DNA of 47,019 nt from contig JAEYNR010000067.1 of the NCBI GenBank assembly GCA_023412475.1, forward strand, positions 1-47,019, written 5' to 3'. Under the pieces are notes generated by a model. It was not told the DNA's origin. It ran no database searches and saw nothing but the letters and a program-made list of their open reading frames with translations. Shown here piece after piece: positions 41,921 through 47,019 of this stretch. Every line of letters starts with the position of its first letter. Position 1 is the first letter of the stretch. The translations under genes were made by a program, and so were the position numbers. This DNA comes from Fibrobacterota bacterium. Its GTDB lineage: Bacteria > Fibrobacterota > Chitinivibrionia > Chitinivibrionales > Chitinispirillaceae.

Positions 41921-43309
41921 TTAGAAGTGTTTATAGGAGCTTGTACCAAGAGGAAAAACGTTAAAACCGATATTATAAAGCTCCTGATGATTCAAAATGT
42001 TTCTTCCATCAAAAATAAAGGCAGGTTTCTCCATTTCATCGAAAATTCGACGATAATCCAGAGAACGATACAGATCCCATTCGGTTAAAATCGCCAGTGC
42101 ATGTGCACCTTTGGCAGCCTGGTAAGGATCTTCGGTGAATTCTACTTCTGAAACATGCTGGCAAAGATCCCGTTTAGCATTGTCCAGTGCTTTAGGATCT
42201 GTGATAACCACATTGGCCTTCTCTTCAATAAGTTGAAGAGCAAGATCGATTGCAGGTGATTCACGTGTATCCCCGGTATCTTTTTTAAAGGCAAAACCGA
42301 AAAGGGCAATCCGTTTACCGGCTATAGTGTTAAACATCACCCTAAGCATGGTCTGACCAAAACGCTTTTTCTGATATTCATTCATTAGAACCACACTCTC
42401 CCAGTAACTGGCGACCTCGTGTAGTCCGTAGCATTCACAAATATAAACCAGATTAAGAATGTCCTTTTTAAAACAGGAACCACCAAATCCGACACTGGCA
42501 TTAAGAAACTTCGGGCCAACTCTGCTGTCTTTACCAATAGCACGGGACACTTCAGAGATATTTGCCTCGGTACGCTCACATAGAGCTGAGATGCTATTTA
42601 TTGATGAAATCCGCTGTGCCAAAAAAGCATTAGCTACCAGTTTCGATAGTTCCGCACTCCAGACATTGGTGGTTAAAATCCGTTCACGGGGAACCCAGTT
42701 GGCATAGATAGAGACAAGCTCTTCGCAGGCCTTCAACCCAGCTTCGGTTAATCGGGAACCTATTAGGACCCGGTCTGGACTTTGAAGATCTCTGATAGCT
42801 GTTCCCTCTGCCAGAAATTCAGGATTTGATACTACCTCAAAATGGATTCCCTTATCATTTGCATTCAGTATCCTCTCCATTGCACGGGCGGTTCGCACCG
42901 GGAGCGTGCTTTTCTCAACAATGATTTTATCGGATTCAGAAGATCTTATTATCTCCCGTGCAGTCTTTTCCCAGTACTGAAGATCTGCAGCCTTCCCGGC
43001 ACCCTCGCCAAAAGTTTTAGTCGGAGTATTAACAGAAACGAAAACTATATCTGCATCTCTGATTGCCGCTGATACATCGGTGGAAAAGAAAAGGTTATGG
43101 TCTCTAGCCTCTTTTACCACTTCGTAAAGCCCGGGTTCATAGATAGGGAGATTTTCAGAATTCCAGGCATCGATACGTGATGCACTTATATCCACCACCG
43201 TGACCTTATATTGTGGACATTTATTGGCAATCATCGCCATAGTCGGTCCTCCAACATATCCGGCTCCAATACATATAATATTCTTTTCAAATCTTGAATC
43301 CAGACCCAT
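41921..43309 (-). CDS. ugd: UDP-glucose 6-dehydrogenase, animal-like type
   Basis: This 462-aa protein starts at ATG 43309, with AAGGAGATAATTG upstream. It oxidises UDP-glucose to UDP-glucuronate. NAD-binding ICIGAGYVGGPTMAMIA, then SVNTPTKTFGEGAGKAADLQ and EKSTLPVRTA, a central EFLAEGTAIRDLQSPDRVLI, and the catalytic Cys near residue 279 in VGFGGSCFKKDI are all present. Wording such as NTPTKT...AADL and length near 460 match the animal-type UGDH group and not the usual 390-440-aa bacterial Ugd. It probably supplies UDP-glucuronate for envelope polysaccharide, which fits the nearby deacetylase only loosely. Confidence 0.96.
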   Translation of the reverse strand: MGLDSRFEKNIICIGAGYVGGPTMAMIANKCPQYKVTVVDISASRIDAWNSENLPIYEPGLYEVVKEARDHNLFFSTDVSAAIRDADIVFVSVNTPTKTFGEGAGKAADLQYWEKTAREIIRSSESDKIIVEKSTLPVRTARAMERILNANDKGIHFEVVSNPEFLAEGTAIRDLQSPDRVLIGSRLTEAGLKACEELVSIYANWVPRERILTTNVWSAELSKLVANAFLAQRISSINSISALCERTEANISEVSRAIGKDSRVGPKFLNASVGFGGSCFKKDILNLVYICECYGLHEVASYWESVVLMNEYQKKRFGQTMLRVMFNTIAGKRIALFGFAFKKDTGDTRESPAIDLALQLIEEKANVVITDPKALDNAKRDLCQHVSEVEFTEDPYQAAKGAHALAILTEWDLYRSLDYRRIFDEMEKPAFIFDGRNILNHQELYNIGFNVFPLGTSSYKHF

Positions 43310-43387
43310 CAATTATCTCCTTCTTCGACTGAAATTTTGCAGCAAATAACCTCAGTAAATAACATTTTGCCTTTAAAAAAGCTAATA

Positions 43388-44437
43388 CTATATTCTTTTC
43401 CACACATTATCGGCCAGCTTGCACCTGAGCTCATTTATGGTATCTCTGCTACTGCGCCGCTTAGGGTATGTGTGATTTGAAAGAAGCACGATTCCGGCTT
43501 TTTTCAAAGGATCAATCACTACCGAACACCCTGTAAACCCGGTTTTACCAAATGCAGCAACACTGCAGAATCTCCCCATGAAACTTTTCTGGTTCAGCTC
43601 CCACCCCAATCCGGTCCACCTCCCCTGCCCGCAGACCTGATTGGTGTGCATCTGAAATATTGTCTCGGAGTTAAAGAACCGTCTTCCTCTATATGTGCCG
43701 CCCTCTATCAGCATCTCAACAAAATTCATTAAATCCGGTACAGTGGAAAACAATCCCGCAGAACCAACTACTCTGGGCCTGAGAGCCCAGGCACTTTCAT
43801 CATGAACCTCCCCCTGTATCTGCTTTCCCCTCCAGGGGTCTATTTCGGTGGGCGCAATAGTGGCACTATCAAATTTAGAAGCATCAAATGATGTCCTGTT
43901 CATGGAAAGAGGTTCGAGAAAGTACTCCATTGCCACTTGGTCCAGAGTTTTGCCAGTACAACTCTCCAGCACCAATCCCAGAAGAATGCTGGTGGCATTT
44001 GCGTAAGAAAAAACGGTACCCGGCGGACTATTAAAATCAGCACTTAAGATCTTCTGTATAATTTGGGTACTTTGCATCTCTTTGCAATCAGAGAGCCTGA
44101 ATTTAAAAGACAGTGTCTGAGTCAAAAGGTGCTGGATCAGGATTTTTTCCCGGTAAGAACCACTGAATTGCGGAAGATACCTGATAAGCTGATCGCTACA
44201 GTTTATCCTGTGGTCGTTAATAAGCTTAAGTGCCAGTGATGACACCGGGAGCGCCTTTGTAATAGAAGCCACATCATAGATAGTCTGCTCATTCACCAAA
44301 GGCGAATCGCTGTCGTATGTAAGATGTCCCAACGCTATCACATGCGATTTGTTCCGCAAATAAACACCTGCCACACACCCTGGGAAAACATGCGAATCTA
44401 TTGCTGCCTGAAGATCTTTTCTTATCTGGTCTATCAT
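43388..44437 (-). CDS. Serine beta-lactamase-fold hydrolase (class C/esterase type)
   Basis: The 349-aa protein has the Beta-lactamase family catalytic set: SxxK in DVASITKALP near residue 54, YxN in SYANATSILLG near 143, and a KTG-type box in AAFGKTGFTGCSV near 300. N-terminal FPGCVAGVYLRNKSHVIALG is typical. No signal peptide is visible, so a cytoplasmic esterase or peptidase role is more likely than antibiotic resistance. It ends 79 bp before the UGD start on the same strand. Confidence 0.9.
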   Translation of the reverse strand: MIDQIRKDLQAAIDSHVFPGCVAGVYLRNKSHVIALGHLTYDSDSPLVNEQTIYDVASITKALPVSSLALKLINDHRINCSDQLIRYLPQFSGSYREKILIQHLLTQTLSFKFRLSDCKEMQSTQIIQKILSADFNSPPGTVFSYANATSILLGLVLESCTGKTLDQVAMEYFLEPLSMNRTSFDASKFDSATIAPTEIDPWRGKQIQGEVHDESAWALRPRVVGSAGLFSTVPDLMNFVEMLIEGGTYRGRRFFNSETIFQMHTNQVCGQGRWTGLGWELNQKSFMGRFCSVAAFGKTGFTGCSVVIDPLKKAGIVLLSNHTYPKRRSSRDTINELRCKLADNVWKRI

Positions 44438-44596
44438 AGTTACCTTTTAAGTGATGCACCTGCTCTTTTTTTACCCTGATGGTTTTTCTAATTGCCAAAA
44501 TCCGGGTTAATGCCACTGAGATAACAAATATAGTAGCCGTTGTCCACTGAATCCAGATACTTACAGTAAACCTTCCACCGGCCAACCCCTGCAACG

Positions 44597-44630
44597 CTGC
44601 GATTTAACAGGATGGGAAAAAAAATCGCAG
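44597..44630. repeat. Inverted repeat CTGCGATTT/AAATCGCAG
   Basis: Nine-bp perfect arms (44597-44605 and 44622-44630) with a 16-nt A-rich spacer, about 160 bp upstream of the beta-lactamase-fold gene. Could be a regulatory stem or a remnant of an element end. Confidence 0.6.
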
Positions 44631-44879
44631 GTCTATGAAGATATCACCTGCATAGGAATGAAACAATCTTACCAAAATGATATTATAGGCATCCAGCAAC
44701 CAATCACGAGCCATAAACTCCTAAAACAAATCAGCTCACTCACACCCATATTAGAATCTTGAAAAGCAAATCCCAAACCGGTGTTCCAAATGTGCATTTC
44801 TTAATTCTAAAAAGAGAGAGAGAAAGAAAGAATAACCAATTTCGAATGTCGAAGAACCTCTAATTGAGCAAGGAAATCC

Positions 44880-44914
44880 CTAATTGAATAGACGTCCAGC
44901 CGGACGTCTCTACT
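44880..44914. repeat. Dispersed palindromic repeat, copy 2 (GACGTCC family)
   Basis: AGACGTCC (44890-44897), AGCC, GGACGTCT (44902-44909) inside CTAATTG...TCTCTACT. It matches 15448-15480 apart from a 2-nt insertion before the palindrome. Confidence 0.85.
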
Positions 44915-44960
44915 CCTAGCCTCCTACCGCTTAACCTCTTAACCCCTGAACCCCTAAACC

Positions 44961-45083
44961 GCACGGGCGTTGCCCGGTGCAGAAATAATGCGCCCTTACA
45001 GGGTTTGGATTCCGGAAAATGTTTTTATTTTCCATCCACCCAGGCCTGGTTGCCTGGGCTATTATAAGACGCTCTTTCAGAGC
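44961..45083. repeat. Cluster of five short hairpins (REP/BIME-like)
   Basis: Successive stems: GCACGGGC/GCCCGGTGC (44961-44980), CCCT/AGGG (44993-45003), GGAAAAT/ATTTTCC (45014-45033), CCCAGGC/GCCTGGG (45039-45058) and GCTCT/AGAGC (45071-45083). Such chained palindromes resemble mosaic extragenic repeats known from several environmental phyla. Confidence 0.7.
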
Positions 45084-45145
45084 TAATAAGAATTCTTAAC
45101 CTTCTAATCTCTGAACAACATTACTACTGCTTTCTACAATATTTT

Positions 45146-45252
45146 ACTTGATTAAAGCCATATTTCACTTGCTCAATACCATGTTTTTCTTTATCAAAAC
45201 CTCTTTTTACCTGATCAAAACCATATTTATCAGATTAGAAACCATATACTGC
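45146..45252. repeat. Degenerate tandem repeat, five units of about 21 bp
   Basis: Units of 20-23 bp centred on TTGATCAAAACCATATTT start at about 45146, 45167, 45190, 45211 and 45231. A 97-codon frame runs through and past them but has no ribosome-binding site or normal protein composition, so I treat it as repeat DNA. Confidence 0.6.
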
Positions 45253-45489
45253 TTACCACAAGATGTATTATCTGAATATCTCAGGCCAACAGGCCATTTT
45301 GACCCTTTAAAGCATAAAGATCTCTTTAATGAATCAACCCTCATTCTTAAACCCGCTAAACACCTGATTTTTATTAAGCAGTGCGACAAAGCCAATGAAA
45401 AATGGTGCACTATTTGCATTACATCAAAATTTATTTTCTAATATGAAAATTGTAATAAATTTCACTGGTACAAAACAGGAGCCTACCCA

Positions 45490-46932
45490 ATGATTGATAC
45501 ACTTGAACCAGCACCGCTCTGGAGATTCTTCAGCAAGCTCTGCAAAATCCCCCGCCCATCAAAACACGAACAACAAGTCTCCCTCTTTATCCAACATACC
45601 GCCAATAAGCTCAACCTGGAAGTTCACGTCGATTCTATCGGTAACGTTCTGGTAAAAAAAGAAGCTACTGCTGAGAAGAAAAACAGTCCAACGGTCATAC
45701 TGCAAAGCCATCTGGATATGGTAGAGCAAAAAAACAGCGGCATTAATCACGATTTCAACCGTGACCCCATTCAGACCTATATCGATGGAGATTGGGTCAA
45801 AGCCAAAGATACCACCCTGGGCGCAGATAATGGCATCGGTGTCGCAGCAACCCTCTCTGTTCTGCAATCCACAGATCTGGTTCATGGCCCAATAGAAGCT
45901 CTTTTTACGGTAGATGAAGAATCCGGGATGTCCGGTGCCTTCCACCTTGCCCCCGAACTGCTAAAAGGAAAACTGTTAATAAGCCTGGATAGCGAAAACG
46001 ACGATGAACTCTTTATAGGCTGTGCAGGAGGAGTCAATGCAACCGCCCAACTCTCCTCCATTTGCGAAATAACTGATAACCACCGCACCAGCTTTCAAAT
46101 CTGTTTGAAAGGACTCCGTGGAGGCCATTCAGGAATAGATATTCACCTAGGAAGAGCAAATGCCATAAAACAACTGAACCGGGTACTTTTTGAACTGGTG
46201 CAAAACTTCGACATCCGCATCAGCAGCTTCTCTGGAGGCTCAGCGCGAAATGCTATACCCAGAGAAGCGTTTGCCTCCTTTGTCATAGCCGATTCATATC
46301 TTGAAGAGCTCAAAGCATTCATTGCGGGTTTGCAGAATAAACTTTTTCAGGAATACTTTGCCACCGATCCTGAAATTACTCTTGAACTCACTCAAATTCC
46401 TCAGATAAAAGAGGTACTTACCTGCCCAGCTCAACAAAACCTGCTGCGTGCTGTTTACGCCTGCCCTAATGGAATAGTAAGAATGAACAGTCAGTTTCCC
46501 GAACTCGTAGAAACTTCCAATAACCTGGCTATGCTCGAATGCAGTGAGGGGAAAAACACTTTCCATTGTCTTCTAAGAAGCTCTCTGGAGAGCGCCCGCG
46601 ATGACCTTGCCAATGCGGTGCTCAGTGCTCTTTCACTTGCGGGAGCTCATGTGGAGTTCTCCGGAGCTTATCCCGGATGGCAACCTGACCCCGATTCACA
46701 ACTCCTTAAAAAACTTCAATCTACCTATGAAGACATTTTCAAAAAAAAGCCTGGTATCAGAGTCATTCACGCCGGATTGGAGTGCGGCATAATCGGTGCA
46801 AAATATCCCGGACTTGACATGGTTTCCATCGGGCCAACCATCTGCCATCCCCATTCCCCCAATGAAGCGGTCAGTATCAGTTCGGTTCAGAAATTCTGGA
46901 GATTTCTAACCGCCTCACTAAGACAATTATAA
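45490..46932 (+). CDS. pepD: Cytosolic nonspecific dipeptidase PepD (M20C)
   Basis: The 480-aa protein is a full-length PepD (aminoacyl-histidine dipeptidase). N-terminal WRFFSKLCKIPRPSKHE and two metal-binding clusters are present: LQSHLDMVEQK (His) and TTLGADNGIGVA (bridging Asp), followed by FTVDEESGMSGA (catalytic Glu). The lid domain has LKGLRGGHSGIDIH and FSGGSARNAIP. The C-terminal IHAGLECG and ISIGP-like VSIGPTICHPHSPNE complete the site. It degrades short peptides in the cytoplasm. GGAG lies nine bases before the ATG. Confidence 0.97.
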   Translation: MIDTLEPAPLWRFFSKLCKIPRPSKHEQQVSLFIQHTANKLNLEVHVDSIGNVLVKKEATAEKKNSPTVILQSHLDMVEQKNSGINHDFNRDPIQTYIDGDWVKAKDTTLGADNGIGVAATLSVLQSTDLVHGPIEALFTVDEESGMSGAFHLAPELLKGKLLISLDSENDDELFIGCAGGVNATAQLSSICEITDNHRTSFQICLKGLRGGHSGIDIHLGRANAIKQLNRVLFELVQNFDIRISSFSGGSARNAIPREAFASFVIADSYLEELKAFIAGLQNKLFQEYFATDPEITLELTQIPQIKEVLTCPAQQNLLRAVYACPNGIVRMNSQFPELVETSNNLAMLECSEGKNTFHCLLRSSLESARDDLANAVLSALSLAGAHVEFSGAYPGWQPDPDSQLLKKLQSTYEDIFKKKPGIRVIHAGLECGIIGAKYPGLDMVSIGPTICHPHSPNEAVSISSVQKFWRFLTASLRQL

Positions 46933-46934
46933 TT

Positions 46935-46964
46935 CGTTGATTGAATTCTCGTTGATTGAATTCT
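46935..46964. repeat. Tandem duplication of 15 bp
   Basis: CGTTGATTGAATTCT occurs twice in direct succession (46935-46949, 46950-46964), starting 2 bp after the pepD stop codon. Confidence 0.9.
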
Positions 46965-47004
46965 CGTCGGGGGGCGCCCGGGTGGGTTGCGCCCCCGCAC
47001 GACG
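46965..47004. repeat. GC-rich interrupted palindrome at the window end
   Basis: GGGGGCGC (46970-46977) and GCGCCCCC (46989-46996) form an 8-bp perfect stem. Flanking CGTCG (46965-46969) and CGACG (47000-47004) extend it across a 3-nt bulge. It may terminate pepD transcription or belong to the mosaic repeats seen at 44.9-45.1 kb. It is sharply more GC-rich than its surroundings. Confidence 0.7.
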
Positions 47005-47019
47005 GCGCAGAAAATTAGA

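Larger units (their letters stand above)
44438..45145. other. Repeat-rich intergenic stretch
   Basis: No supported gene. Contents in order: a weak membrane-like minus-strand frame at 44438-44594 with no ribosome-binding site or family; a 9-bp perfect hairpin at 44597-44630; a CGTTATT-family segment near 44829-44855; the second GACGTCC palindrome at 44880-44914; and a cluster of five hairpins at 44961-45083. Confidence 0.6.

Noticed and set aside
43388..44437. Antibiotic-resistance beta-lactamase
   Set aside because: The fold and motifs fit, but no signal peptide is visible and many family members are esterases or peptidases.
44289..44594. Minus-strand frame of 101 codons
   Set aside because: Half lies inside the beta-lactamase-fold gene in another frame. 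The upstream part has a membrane-like segment but no start signal or family.
45148..45441. Plus-strand frame of 97 codons before pepD
   Set aside because: Its first third is a degenerate 21-bp repeat, with no ribosome-binding site and no recognisable domain; treated as repeat DNA.

Overview
This 47 kb bacterial chromosome window is moderately AT-rich, apart from a visibly more GC-rich island at about 2.0-7.2 kb. The best guess at the source is the Fibrobacterota (Chitinispirillum/Chitinivibrionia-like) or a near FCB-group relative. This rests on two secreted proteins with type IX-secretion-like C-terminal tails, an MglA-type GTPase with a Roadblock partner, a DUF5683 protein, and a GT2-DUF2062 protein. 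No rRNA is present, so the taxonomy is inference.

Layout. (1) 1-7.2 kb is accessory DNA: the C-terminal end of an IS1380-like transposase, a 52-residue secreted peptide coupled to a PrsW-like intramembrane protease, the C-terminal stub of a radical SAM enzyme joined to a truncated helicase-associated-repeat gene, a phage terminase large subunit, a stand-alone SAM-like integrase domain plus a complete tyrosine recombinase, an AbrB-type antitoxin with Doc toxin, and a DUF559/Vsr-like nuclease. It lies on the 3' side of the tmRNA gene (7698-8047, minus), a classic integration target. (2) 8.3-13.2 kb is core: LacI-family regulator, DUF5683 protein, HtpG, DUF62 SAM hydrolase. (3) 13.4-14.14 kb is non-coding: four exact-length 175-bp tandem repeats with a 350-bp higher-order alternation, followed by an unexplained segment. 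(4) 14.5-17.4 kb holds a methyltransferase, RmuC and a small coiled-coil secreted protein whose 3' end lies in an octamer repeat.

(5) 17.5-24.3 kb (minus) is the most interesting locus: a fused alpha-beta E1 2-oxoacid dehydrogenase overlaps by 4 nt a protein that fuses a lipoyl domain to a complete KAS III. RadC, a PaaK-like adenylate-forming ligase and a GT2-DUF2062 protein follow. No E2 acyltransferase or E3 is in the window. The arrangement suggests that an acyl group made from a 2-oxoacid passes from the lipoyl arm straight to a ketosynthase, a possible CoA-independent way to start fatty acid or related chains. (6) 24.5-32.7 kb holds a PHP protein, ribosomal protein S20, a TPR/zinc-finger membrane protein, a DUF4388 protein, an MglA-like GTPase with a very long Pro/Gln-rich tail, and its Roadblock partner.

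(7) 32.8-36.4 kb has a NodB deacetylase facing a radical SAM/SPASM enzyme that overlaps by 4 nt the second of two tandem paralogous secreted proteins. These resemble an rSAM/lipoprotein-type modification system. (8) 36.5-47 kb is mostly housekeeping: cold-shock-like protein, MtnA, EF-G-like GTPase, LspA, HIT protein, UDP-glucose dehydrogenase, beta-lactamase-fold hydrolase and PepD, with intergenic gaps rich in palindromic and dispersed repeats.

Assignments come from motif recognition by eye. No database search, folding or alignment was run.
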